From assembly GCF_018866305.1 (NCBI RefSeq), contig NZ_CP076456.1:3410001-3474000 (forward strand): a DNA stretch of 64,000 bases. Reading direction: 5' to 3'. Below the pieces are notes generated by a model that worked only from the letters and a program-made list of their open reading frames with translations, ran no database searches and was not told the origin of the DNA. This DNA is from Arthrobacter sunyaminii (GTDB lineage: Bacteria; Actinomycetota; Actinomycetes; Actinomycetales; Micrococcaceae). Numbering within the stretch: the first letter of the stretch is position 1; every line of letters starts with the position of its first letter. Made by a program: the position numbers and the translations under genes. Positions 17,214-26,043 of the stretch are shown in pieces.

Positions 17214-18014
17214 TCAGATCGGCAGGGTCACACTATCCAACCAACCTTGGAGATTGTTGATCCAGATGTTCCAGACGCCTGTGATCATCAGGACACCGAG
17301 TGCGATCAGCATTCCGCCGCCGAAACGCTGCAGCGCAAGCCGGTGGCGGCGGAAGACACCCAGGGCGCCCATGCCCCGCCGGAATCCGAGAGCGATCAGC
17401 AGGAACGGCAGGCCAAGTCCGAGGCAATAGATGAACGTCAGGAACGCGCCCTTGGCGGCGGTGGCATCATCTCCGGAGAAGGACAGCAGCTGCACGGCCG
17501 AGAGTGTGGGGCCAAGGCAGGGGGCCCACCCCAGTCCGAACGTGATGCCCAGCAGCGGCGCGCCCCACAGCCCCGCCGGCGGGCGGGCGGTGATCTTCCG
17601 GTCCCGCTGGAACCAGCTCAGGCCGCCCATGAAGACGATGCCCAGGACGATGATGGCTGCGCCGAGGACCTGCGGAATCCAAGCCTGATCCGCGCCGCGC
17701 AGCCAGCCGCCCAGTTGGCCCACCCCGGCACCGATGATGACAAAGACGGCGGAAAAACCGAGCACGAACAGGCCGATTCCTACCAGCATCCGCCCGCGGC
17801 GCTGCTTCTGCAGGTCAACACCGGTCAGGCCGGTGACGTAGCCCAGGTAGCCGGGAACCAGCGGCAGAACGCACGGAGAAAGGAACGAGACGAGGCCGGC
17901 GAGGGCTGCCACCGGAATGGCCAGCAGCATGGATCCGTTCAGGATGGTTTCGGCGAAAACATTGGCGGCCGGCAGGGCGGCAGGCACACCGGCGGCGAGG
18001 GCTGAGGGAAGCAT
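17214..18014 (-). CDS. ccdA: Thiol-disulfide transmembrane reductase CcdA
   Basis: CcdA carries reducing power from cytoplasmic thioredoxin across the membrane to ResA-type proteins, so apocytochrome c cysteines stay reduced. The 266-aa protein has six or so membrane segments and the redox cysteine pair in LSPCVLPLVPGYLGY and LGWAPCLGPTLSA, both with the expected flanking prolines. It begins five bases after the resA-like gene, and resB follows 88 bases later. Confidence 0.92.
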   Translation of the reverse strand: MLPSALAAGVPAALPAANVFAETILNGSMLLAIPVAALAGLVSFLSPCVLPLVPGYLGYVTGLTGVDLQKQRRGRMLVGIGLFVLGFSAVFVIIGAGVGQLGGWLRGADQAWIPQVLGAAIIVLGIVFMGGLSWFQRDRKITARPPAGLWGAPLLGITFGLGWAPCLGPTLSAVQLLSFSGDDATAAKGAFLTFIYCLGLGLPFLLIALGFRRGMGALGVFRRHRLALQRFGGGMLIALGVLMITGVWNIWINNLQGWLDSVTLPI

Positions 18015-18019
18015 GCCGG

Positions 18020-18655
18020 CTAAGCTGCCAGCGCGTCGGAGATCAGGGCCTTCAAGGTGCCCTTGTCCGCCAGGCCCAGGATGCGCGCAGCCACGCGGCC
18101 TTCACGGTCCAGGACCAGCGTGGTGGGAACGGCCGACGGCGGCACGAACTGGGTCATGGCCAGCAGAATTCCGCCGTCCTTGTCCTGGAAGCTGGGATAG
18201 GGAATGCTGAACGACCGCTCAAAGGCTTCCGCAGTATTGCGTTCATCTCTGATGTTCACTCCGAAGAAGCGTGCCCCCTCGGGTTCGAACGTGTCGTGAA
18301 GTTCCACCAGATCCGGAGCTTCCTTACGGCAGGGCGCACAGGCGGCGTACCAGAAGTTCAGCACCACCACGCTGCCGGCGAATTCCGACGACGAGACGGT
18401 GGTGCCGTCAAACAGGGTGCCTTCCAGCTGCACGGGCTCGCCGCGCTGGTCAGAGGCATATTCGGTGACGGAGCCGTCACCGGCGATGTAGTTCTTGTTG
18501 TCCCCCGCTTTGGCCTGCGCTGCCAGCGGATCCTCCACCGCGCAGCCCGATGCTGCCGCCACTGCGGGCACACCGAGGGCCAGGCCGGCGCCCAGCTTCA
18601 GGAAGGAGCGGCGGCGCATGGCATCCGGCTGGGGAGTGCTCTGAGGATTCTTCAA
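18020..18655 (-). CDS. ResA/TlpA-like thiol-disulfide oxidoreductase, predicted Tat lipoprotein
   Basis: The 211-aa protein has a thioredoxin fold with active-site Cys pair in WYAACAPCRKEAPDL and a cis-Pro region (SAVPTTLVLD). It would reduce apocytochrome c before heme attachment, using electrons from CcdA. The N-terminus shows a twin-arginine motif RRRSFLKLG and a lipobox A-S-G-C, so it may be exported by Tat and lipid-anchored. The listed start is TTG 18655; ATG 18619, beginning right at the twin arginines, is an alternative with no better ribosome site. It is co-directional with ccdA (five-base gap). Confidence 0.88.
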   Translation of the reverse strand: MKNPQSTPQPDAMRRRSFLKLGAGLALGVPAVAAASGCAVEDPLAAQAKAGDNKNYIAGDGSVTEYASDQRGEPVQLEGTLFDGTTVSSSEFAGSVVVLNFWYAACAPCRKEAPDLVELHDTFEPEGARFFGVNIRDERNTAEAFERSFSIPYPSFQDKDGGILLAMTQFVPPSAVPTTLVLDREGRVAARILGLADKGTLKALISDALAA

Positions 18656-18712
18656 CTATTTCCAGCTTTCATCGCGGCAGGGGGGCCACTTCTACAACGC
18701 GTAGTAATTCTA

Positions 18713-19375
18713 TTATGCTCCCGGGATGTTCGCTGCACCGGGGAGAAGGTCGGCGGACGGCTCGGCATACCGGACAGCAATGAGGGTGTCGCCGTCGAAA
18801 TCCAGGGAGGTTACCGAGGTAAGGGTGCACTGGCGGTTGCGCGGATCATGCCAGAGTTTGCGGCCCTCGGCGGACAGCCGGGTGACCCAGATGGGCAGCT
18901 GGTGGCTGACCAGCACGGCTTCGGCGCGGTCCCCGCCAAGCTCGGTGGCACGCAGTCGTGCATCCGTCACGGCAGCCATGACCCGCTCCGCCTGGGCGGC
19001 ATACGGTTCACCCCAGGACGGCTTGAAGGGGTTGTACATCAGCGGCCAGTATTTCGGGTTGCGCAGCCGGCTGGTGACGCCGGAGAGCCCTTCGAACTTG
19101 TTGGTTGCTTCCAGGATGCGCTCGTCGGTGGTGATGTCCAGGCCCAGGGATGCGGCGATCGGTGCGGCGGTCTCCTGCGCCCGGGTCAGCGGTGAGGCCA
19201 CCAGATGAACCAGCTTGGCGCCGTCGTTCTTCTGCGCCTCAAAGTATCCGGCGACACGGCGGGCCATCTGCTGGCCCAGCTCCGACAGGTGGAACTCCGG
19301 CAGGCGTCCATAAAGGACTCCGTCAGGGTTGAAGACTTCTCCATGGCGGACGAGATGGATCGAGGCACGCGACAT
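18713..19375 (-). CDS. Histidine phosphatase family protein
   Basis: Starting at ATG 19375 the protein is 220 aa and opens with MSRASIHLVRHGEVFNPDG, where RHG is the phosphohistidine motif. SPLTRAQETA and the later VSHQLPI (second catalytic histidine) complete the family core. Upstream in-frame residues up to 19474 look unlike the family and are left out. In actinobacteria a phosphatase of this type commonly sits just before the ccs genes; the true substrate is unknown. Gap to the ResA-like gene is 57 bases. Confidence 0.87.
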   Translation of the reverse strand: MSRASIHLVRHGEVFNPDGVLYGRLPEFHLSELGQQMARRVAGYFEAQKNDGAKLVHLVASPLTRAQETAAPIAASLGLDITTDERILEATNKFEGLSGVTSRLRNPKYWPLMYNPFKPSWGEPYAAQAERVMAAVTDARLRATELGGDRAEAVLVSHQLPIWVTRLSAEGRKLWHDPRNRQCTLTSVTSLDFDGDTLIAVRYAEPSADLLPGAANIPGA

Positions 19376-19518
19376 GTTCCTAAGTTTCGCAGAGAGAGTG
19401 CGCAGGACTAAATTCGTCACAATGCTTGAAGCTTGAACTAAACCGTGCAATAGTTGATGCAAATGCATGAACATGCAGCGGGCAGCGCCCCGATACCTAC
19501 CAGCAGCAGGAGCACATC

Positions 19519-20061
19519 ATGATCCCCAGCGGACTCACCACCGGTACCTGGACCCTCGACGGCTCGCACAGCGAGATCGGTTTCACTGTCCGCCACGCGG
19601 GCATCAGCAAGGTGCGCGGCAACTTTGACGACGTCACCGCCGTGATGGAAATCGGGCCCTCGCTTGAGGATTCCGCCATCAACGCCGTCATCCAGTCAGC
19701 TTCCTTCAACTCGAACGACGCCAACCGCGACGGCCACGTCAAGGGCGCCGACTTCTTCGACGTCGAGCAGTTCCCCGAGCTGACCTTCACCGTCACCGGC
19801 ATCGAGGGCTCCGGTGAAACCTACCGGGTGTCCGGCGACCTCACGATCAAGGGCATTACCCGTCCGGTGGTCCTGGACACCGAGTTCAACGGCGTAGCCG
19901 TGGATCCCTTCGGCGCCACCCGCGCCGGCTTCTCCGGTTCCACCGTCATCAGCCGCAAGGACTTCGGCCTGACCTGGAATGCCGCTCTGGAGACCGGCGG
20001 CGTCCTTGTCGGTGACAAGGTGACCATCAGCGTTGACGCAGCCTTCGTGGCCGCAGCCTAA
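19519..20061 (+). CDS. YceI family protein
   Basis: The 180-aa protein matches the YceI lipocalin-like fold: N-terminal GTWTLDGSHSEIGFTVRH, middle SASFNSNDANRDGHVKG-DFFD, and VSGDLTIKGITRPVVLD. YceI proteins form an eight-stranded barrel that binds long isoprenoids or similar lipids. There is no signal peptide, so this copy is probably cytoplasmic. An AGGAGC Shine-Dalgarno precedes the ATG. A strong hairpin terminator follows, so it is likely monocistronic. Confidence 0.9.
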   Translation: MIPSGLTTGTWTLDGSHSEIGFTVRHAGISKVRGNFDDVTAVMEIGPSLEDSAINAVIQSASFNSNDANRDGHVKGADFFDVEQFPELTFTVTGIEGSGETYRVSGDLTIKGITRPVVLDTEFNGVAVDPFGATRAGFSGSTVISRKDFGLTWNAALETGGVLVGDKVTISVDAAFVAAA

Positions 20062-20095
20062 CCAAGACATTTGATCCCGCTCCGGCGGGCCGCAG

Positions 20096-20127
20096 CGGAC
20101 ACCCCGGCCTTCGGGCCGGGGTGTCCG
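20096..20127 (+). terminator. Perfect 14-bp hairpin with TTCG loop after the YceI gene
   Basis: The stem 20096-20109 pairs perfectly with 20114-20127 across a TTCG tetraloop. Only a short T-rich segment (TCGTTTAT) follows, which is common for high-GC terminators. Confidence 0.75.
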
Positions 20128-20232
20128 TCGTTTATGCCCCGGGATAGGCTGGATGGGAACCGATTACTGCTTTCCTGCCCGGTCGGTCCTTTGCAGGGAG
20201 CAGTACCCGCACCAACGAGCAAGCAGGCGGCG

Positions 20233-21021
20233 ATGAGTACCCCACCGAATAATCCGGATCCGCAGGATCCGTTCGTTCCACCAAATCCCGGCCCGGCGGA
20301 TGACCAGCCCAAATACGGACAGCGGCTGCCCCAGCAGCCCCAGTATGGGCAGGACCAGCCGTACCCTGCCTATGGCCAGCCTGGATCCGCCAATCAGCCC
20401 GGCCAGCCTTCCTCCCCGTATGGCCAGCCCTATGGACAGCAGCCGTACGGGCAGCCCTATGGCCAGCCGCAAAGCCCTTACGGCTACCAGGCACCGCAGC
20501 CCTCCGGATATGCGTATCCGGGATCAGGCGGGCCGGTTCCGGGTGCCAAGGGGCCTGCGCCCCGCGAGGTCATGACTGGCTTCTGGCTCATCATCGCGGC
20601 CGGCATCGTGACCTTCCTGTCCACGATTATCACGGTGCTCTCCACCGCCGACGATCCCCTGGCCACGCTTCCTCCCGAAGACCGCCGGGTCATGGAGGAC
20701 GCCGGTGTCACCGCGGAGCTGATGCGAAGTTCGTTCGTGACGGTCGGTGTGGTGATGGCGGCGATCGCTCTGCTGATCTATGTCCTGCTTGCCGTCCTGA
20801 TCCGCAAGGGCAAGAACTGGGCACGGATTGTTGCCACGGTGTTCGCGGCGATATCCGCCGTCGGGCTGCTGCTTTCCCTGGTGGCCGGAATGGCCTTCTC
20901 CTCGCCGCTGAACCTGCTGAACATGCTGGGCACATTGGCCGGAATCGCCGGCGTTTTCTTGCTGTACCGCCCTGAGTCCCAGCCATATTTCCGCAGTCAG
21001 CCGCGTTTCGGACCCTACTGA
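20233..21021 (+). CDS. Membrane protein with Pro/Gly/Tyr/Gln-rich N-terminal repeat region
   Basis: The 262-aa product has a long N-terminal region (about residues 1-110) built from short repeats such as YGQPYGQQPYGQPYGQ, then four hydrophobic segments (about 118-140, 168-192, 203-225, 230-245). Proteins of this layout are common in Actinobacteria; the repeats are probably disordered and cytoplasmic. No catalytic motif is visible. ATG 20233 is chosen since the repeats begin there; the upstream in-frame region overlaps the YceI terminator. The membrane half resembles the next gene (IRKGKNWARI, FLLYRPES), so they are paralogues. Function unknown. Confidence 0.75.
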   Translation: MSTPPNNPDPQDPFVPPNPGPADDQPKYGQRLPQQPQYGQDQPYPAYGQPGSANQPGQPSSPYGQPYGQQPYGQPYGQPQSPYGYQAPQPSGYAYPGSGGPVPGAKGPAPREVMTGFWLIIAAGIVTFLSTIITVLSTADDPLATLPPEDRRVMEDAGVTAELMRSSFVTVGVVMAAIALLIYVLLAVLIRKGKNWARIVATVFAAISAVGLLLSLVAGMAFSSPLNLLNMLGTLAGIAGVFLLYRPESQPYFRSQPRFGPY

Positions 21022-21060
21022 CGGACCTCCAAGGCAGCCGCTGCTGAGGCGGCACGCACC

Positions 21061-21096
21061 AAAAAAGCCGGACCGTTTCCACGGACCGGCTTTTTT
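21061..21096 (+). terminator. Bidirectional-looking terminator between the two paralogous membrane genes
   Basis: AAAAAAGCCGG-A-CCG (21061-21075) pairs with CGG-A-CCGGCTTTTTT (21082-21096), with one A-A mismatch and a six-base loop. The T6 end makes it a strong plus-strand terminator. Confidence 0.85.
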
Positions 21097-21232
21097 GGTG
21101 CCCGGGCCTCCCGGAGCGGGCCTGCAGTGGTCACAACAGCAGGGAAGCGGCGTAGCGTTTGATCTCCCGCTGGGATGGGCAGCCCATCCAGGCGCGGAGA
21201 GCGTATCCCTTTGGACGAAGGCGGCACCCGCG

Positions 21233-21940
21233 ATGAGTTCCCTTCCTGCTTCCCCCGATCCACAAAAAACCCGTGTTTCCGCCCTGGGCACCAAGGTGCG
21301 AACATTGGTCACTGCACGCATCCGAACAGCGCGATCCGGCCCCAGGGAACCCGGCGGCGAGCCGGTGTCCGCTGCCCGGCCCACGGAAAAACATCCGGCG
21401 CCACCGGCACCCAGGCACAGAGAGGTGGCCGGCGTGGTGGTTCCCGATATGCCCTCTGCGGTCCCCGCTCCTGCTTTGCCTGCCCGTATTCCCTACAGCG
21501 AATGGAAGGGCCCGCGGCCGCGTGCCGTCCGGGTGGCCTATGCCCTGATTATGCTGGCCGGCTGCATCAGCCTCATCAGCGGCGTGCAGGCCAGCCGGGC
21601 GCCCGTCACCGAGATGCCGCCTCTCGTCGTCCAATTGGGAGAGCTGGGCGTTGACACCGGCGAATACGCAGCGGTTCTGCAATTCGTGACCTTGGCTGCC
21701 ACGCTTGTGGTCTTCGGCCTCTACCTGCTGTTCGCCTCCATGATTCGGGAAGGACGGAACTGGGCTCGCATCGGAGGCTCGGTCCTGGTCGCCTCGGCAC
21801 TGGTCTGGGCCGTCCTGAACGCGGTGGTTCCCCAAACGGTTGCGCTGCTGGTGGCCGCCCTGGGCCTGGCACTGCTGTACCGGCGGGACTGCGCCAGGTA
21901 CTTCCGGCCCAGGCGGAGCCAGTATCTCGGCGAGTCCTGA
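21233..21940 (+). CDS. Membrane protein paralogous to the upstream gene
   Basis: From ATG 21233 this is 235 aa: a basic, Pro-rich N-terminal region (about residues 1-95) and four hydrophobic segments from about residue 98 on. IREGRNWARIGGSV and ALLYRRDCARYF correspond to IRKGKNWARIVATV and LLYRPESQPYF in the upstream protein. The N-terminal part lacks the YGQP repeats. A longer frame starts at 21095, but the extra residues overlap the terminator and are not protein-like. Function unknown; possibly a small sensor or envelope protein. Confidence 0.65.
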   Translation: MSSLPASPDPQKTRVSALGTKVRTLVTARIRTARSGPREPGGEPVSAARPTEKHPAPPAPRHREVAGVVVPDMPSAVPAPALPARIPYSEWKGPRPRAVRVAYALIMLAGCISLISGVQASRAPVTEMPPLVVQLGELGVDTGEYAAVLQFVTLAATLVVFGLYLLFASMIREGRNWARIGGSVLVASALVWAVLNAVVPQTVALLVAALGLALLYRRDCARYFRPRRSQYLGES

Positions 21941-21967
21941 CCCGGAACCGCGACGGCGGCTCCACTA

Positions 21968-22675
21968 CTACGTGGCGAGCCGGGCCCGCGCCTGCGCCGC
22001 TATATCCGAGGCCTGAGCCCGCTGGGCGTGGTAGGCCAGAATCTGAAGTTCGGTGGCCATGTCCACCTTGCGCAGCTGAACGTGATCCGGAACCTGGAGC
22101 ACCACGGGCGCGAAGCTCAGGATGCTGGTAATGCCGCTTGCGATAACGCTGTCACACAATTCCTGGGCCACCTCGGCGGGAACAGCCAGCACCGCCATGT
22201 TGGCCCGCGTACGGTGAACCACGGCTTCCAAATCCTTGACGGGGCTCACCCGCAGCCAGCCAACTTCCTGTCCTACGACCATTTGATCGGCGTCAAACAG
22301 GGCCACCACTTCGAAGCCGCGCGATCCGAACCCCGGATATCCTGCCAGCGCCTTGCCGAGGTTTCCGGCGCCTATGATGGCAACCCGCCAATTGCGCGTC
22401 AGCCCCAGCGCAGCTGAGATCTGGTCGCTCAGGTAGGAGACCTCATATCCCACGCCGCGGGTTCCGTAGGAGCCCAGGTAGGACAGGTCTTTGCGCAGTT
22501 TCGGAGAGTTGACTCCCGCCGCTGCCGCCAGTTCGTCGGACGAGACGCGCTCCACACCCTCCGCCAGCAGCGCGCCCAGCGCCCGCAGGTAAATGGTGAG
22601 CCGGGCCAGGGAGGCAGGCGGAATGTGCCGGTGGACAACTGCTCCTGCCGGTGCGGGTTCCTCAGAATTGCTCAC
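21968..22675 (-). CDS. rex: Redox-sensing transcriptional repressor Rex
   Basis: Rex represses respiratory and fermentation genes when NAD+ is high and releases DNA when NADH rises. The 235-aa protein has an N-terminal winged helix (VVHRHIPPASLARLTIYLRA, then SPKLRKDLSYLGSYGTRGVGY) and a Rossmann domain with GAGNLGKALAGYPGF and the ribose-binding FDAD. The predicted start is GTG 22675. Its location beside nar, men and ccs genes fits a role in their control, though I did not find a full Rex operator in the window. It is followed upstream by a glutaredoxin-like gene, 30 bases away. Confidence 0.95.
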   Translation of the reverse strand: MSNSEEPAPAGAVVHRHIPPASLARLTIYLRALGALLAEGVERVSSDELAAAAGVNSPKLRKDLSYLGSYGTRGVGYEVSYLSDQISAALGLTRNWRVAIIGAGNLGKALAGYPGFGSRGFEVVALFDADQMVVGQEVGWLRVSPVKDLEAVVHRTRANMAVLAVPAEVAQELCDSVIASGITSILSFAPVVLQVPDHVQLRKVDMATELQILAYHAQRAQASDIAAQARARLAT

Positions 22676-22705
22676 AAAGTCTCTATCCGTCGGTGGATTT
22701 CCACT

Positions 22706-22996
22706 CTATGCCCGGCGGGAGTCCGGACGAAGCCCGGGCCATCCCTCTTCCAGGAGCCGGCGGATCCTCGCCTCGTCCAGCTGCCAGAAGTCCCGCTGCA
22801 CGCCGTCGATCATCAGCACGGGAATCTCTTCGCCGAACCGGGACGTCAGATCCGCATCGCCTTCAATGGACTGTTCGCGCCACTCAATGGACAAATCCCT
22901 GCTGATTCGTTCCAGCACCTTGCGCGCATCGGCACACAAATGGCACCCCGGGCGGGTAAGCAGGAGCAGGTCCGGAGCAGCCGGTGAAGAAGTCAT
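22706..22996 (-). CDS. Glutaredoxin-family (DUF836-like) protein
   Basis: The 96-aa protein has a thioredoxin-like fold with the redox motif C-H-L-C in LLLLTRPGCHLCADARKVLE and the cis-Pro region EIPVLMIDG. It matches the small glutaredoxin-like proteins found near hemA and rex in Actinobacteria. Its exact redox partner is unknown. The ATG at 22996 is six bases after a TAATTT -10 (23003-23008), predicting a leaderless transcript that likely continues into rex. Confidence 0.85.
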   Translation of the reverse strand: MTSSPAAPDLLLLTRPGCHLCADARKVLERISRDLSIEWREQSIEGDADLTSRFGEEIPVLMIDGVQRDFWQLDEARIRRLLEEGWPGLRPDSRRA

Positions 22997-23002
22997 ACCT
23001 CT

Positions 23003-23008
23003 AAATTA
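23003..23008 (-). promoter_or_regulatory. -10 box (TAATTT) of the glutaredoxin-rex unit
   Basis: TAATTT, six bases, then ATG 22996. It is in a divergent arrangement with the -10 at 23070-23075. Confidence 0.55.
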
Positions 23009-23069
23009 GCCGCTCCGTCTATTTCTCCTGCCGCTTTTAGTCACGGGCCGTTAGGACCAACTTTTTGCG

Positions 23070-23075
23070 TAGACT
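23070..23075 (+). promoter_or_regulatory. -10 box (TAGACT) of the HAD phosphatase gene
   Basis: TAGACT, six bases, then ATG 23082. The predicted transcription start coincides with the start codon. Confidence 0.6.
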
Positions 23076-23081
23076 CGGGGT

Positions 23082-23894
23082 ATGCCCAGAACCACCGCAG
23101 TACGAGCCGTCGAGCCCATGGCAGCGGCGGTCAAACCTGGCGAGGCTGCCTTCTTCGACGTCGACAACACTCTGATGCGCGGAGCAAGCCTTTTCCATGT
23201 GGGGCGCAAGATGTACCAGCGCCGGGTGTTCACGCTTCGCGAAGCGTTCGGCTTTGCCCGCAAACAGCTGCGGTTTATGCTGCAGGGCGAGAATCTCAAG
23301 GATGTTCACTCAGTGCGCGACGCCGCCCTGACGCTGGCCACCGGGCTGGCAGCCTCGGACATCCGCATTCTGGGCGAAGAAGTCTATGACGAGATGATCG
23401 AATCCAAGATTTGGCCGGGAACCCGTGCTCTCACCGAGCAGCATATGAAATCCGGCCGGCCGGTCTGGCTCGTCACCGGGACCCCCGTGGAGGTGGCCTC
23501 CGTGATTGCTGACCGGCTGCACCTGACCGGGGCGCTGGGAACGGTCAGTGAAATCGACGGCGGCCTCTACACCGGACGCCTGGTGGGCGAGTTCCTCCAC
23601 GGCCCCGCCAAAGCCGAAGGCGTGCGGGTGCTCGCGGAAAAGGAAAACCTCGATCTGCAGCATTGCTGGGCGTACAGCGATTCCTATAACGACGTCCCCC
23701 TGCTGAGCATCGTGGGCCACCCCGTGGCCATCAACCCCGATGCCCGGCTGCGCCGCCATGCCCGGGACCGCAACTGGCCCATCTATGACTTCCGGTCCGG
23801 CCGGCGCGCCGCAACCCTGGGGCTAAAAGGTGCCACGGTGGCGGGCGGCGCTTACGGCCTGTGGCGCGGTTTTTCCTGGGTCCGCTCCCGCTAG
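23082..23894 (+). CDS. HAD-IB family hydrolase (SerB-like phosphatase)
   Basis: The 270-aa protein shows HAD motif I D26-V-D28-N-T (FFDVDNTLMRG), motif II LVTGTP, and motif III/IV SDSYNDVPLL, with the four-helix cap of the IB subclass between. It is related to the SerB1-type proteins next to the glutaredoxin/bS22/proC block in mycobacteria. Phosphoserine may be the substrate, but HAD-IB proteins also act on lysophospholipids and other phosphates, so this is not certain. The C-terminal ~30 residues end in a Gly-rich hydrophobic stretch that may touch the membrane. Confidence 0.85.
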   Translation: MPRTTAVRAVEPMAAAVKPGEAAFFDVDNTLMRGASLFHVGRKMYQRRVFTLREAFGFARKQLRFMLQGENLKDVHSVRDAALTLATGLAASDIRILGEEVYDEMIESKIWPGTRALTEQHMKSGRPVWLVTGTPVEVASVIADRLHLTGALGTVSEIDGGLYTGRLVGEFLHGPAKAEGVRVLAEKENLDLQHCWAYSDSYNDVPLLSIVGHPVAINPDARLRRHARDRNWPIYDFRSGRRAATLGLKGATVAGGAYGLWRGFSWVRSR

Positions 23895-23930
23895 TCTTCC
23901 GGCCACACCCGGGGCTTTTTTGGTTAAATG

Positions 23931-23964
23931 ACAAACCCGCCGGCCCAAGGGGCGGCGGGTTTGT
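23931..23964. terminator. Bidirectional terminator between HAD and bS22 genes
   Basis: A perfect 12-bp stem, ACAAACCCGCCG (23931-23942) with CGGCGGGTTTGT (23953-23964), separates two convergent genes. It is 36 bases after the HAD stop and 17 bases beyond the bS22 stop. Confidence 0.7.
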
Positions 23965-23980
23965 CCAGGAAAGATCCTGG

Positions 23981-24079
23981 TTACTTCTTGTTACGACGCT
24001 GGTGGCGGGTCTTGCGAAGCAGCTTACGATGCTTCTTCTTTGCCATACGCTTGCGGCGCTTCTTAATTACTGAACCCAC
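23981..24079 (-). CDS. Small ribosomal protein bS22 (AURKAIP1/COX24 domain), 32 aa
   Basis: Below most gene-finder limits. Minus-strand translation from GTG 24079 gives MGSVIKKRRKRMAKKKH then RKLLRKTRHQRRNKK, ending with TAA. This nearly all-basic peptide matches the actinobacterial bS22 / AURKAIP1-COX24 family, which is bound in the small subunit decoding region in mycobacterial ribosomes. A GAGGA Shine-Dalgarno sits eight bases before the GTG. The position between the excisionase-like gene and the HAD gene matches the mycobacterial Rv0500A-Rv0500B arrangement. Confidence 0.92.
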   Translation of the reverse strand: MGSVIKKRRKRMAKKKHRKLLRKTRHQRRNKK

Positions 24080-24226
24080 AGAGTCCTCACAAACTTGAAA
24101 TAGTCAGACGCCGGCTCCAACGCTTCGGCACCGTTGGCACCCGCGCGTCGACACCGGCAGTTAATTGCCACGGTGTAAAACGTTCTTTAACAGGGTACCG
24201 CCTCGCCGCGGTATCCAGTGACAGCG

Positions 24227-24439
24227 CTACGCGGTGTCTGTTCGGCGGTCGGAGACGGCGTTTTTAAGCACCTGCTGCACCGCGGATTCAGGCACCCGGT
24301 AGGAGCGCCCAAAACGGACGGCCGGCAGCTCGCCGGAGTGCACCAGCCGGTACACGGTCATCTTGGACACACGCATGACGTCCGCGACTTCTGACACGGT
24401 CAGAAACCGAACGTCCGAGAAATTGCCCTCGTCTGCCAT
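24227..24439 (-). CDS. Helix-turn-helix DNA-binding protein, excisionase/MerR-like
   Basis: Starting at ATG 24439 the protein is 70 aa with a single winged HTH: FLTVSEVADVMRVSKMTVYRLVHSGELPAVRFGRSYRVPE. It resembles the small excisionase-family regulators such as mycobacterial Rv0500A and, more distantly, BldC. There is no integrase near it, so it is a chromosomal regulator and not a phage excisionase. An AAAGG ribosome site lies just upstream. An earlier in-frame GTG at 24475 is possible but adds only non-conserved residues. Confidence 0.82.
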   Translation of the reverse strand: MADEGNFSDVRFLTVSEVADVMRVSKMTVYRLVHSGELPAVRFGRSYRVPESAVQQVLKNAVSDRRTDTA

Positions 24440-24620
24440 ATGCCTTTTGTTCCTTTGCTGATGTGCAGCCACCAAGCTGCACGGCAGGTGAGTCCTCAGA
24501 CGCGGATGCCTGCCAAGGGAATGCTGCCCGGTCTTCCACTCTAGTGTCTCACGTCACCCCAGTGAAGTTGGCGGGCCATCTTAGGCCTCCAAACCATCCT
24601 TTCGGCCGGAGCCTCCGGGC

Positions 24621-25991
<1,371 letters not shown>

Positions 25992-26043
25992 CTACGCTAG
26001 CGTTTGCGCGCCGTGCCTGCGATGTGTGACGGCGAAAGAAGGG

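Noticed and set aside
20153-20236. 27-codon upstream frame overlapping the start at 20233 (ATGA)
   Set aside because: The best -10 (TAGGCT at 20145-20150) would start transcription after its ATG, so it is probably not translated.
24227-24439. Excisionase of an integrated element
   Set aside because: No integrase, att repeats or phage genes nearby, and the neighbourhood matches the conserved mycobacterial Rv0500A region.
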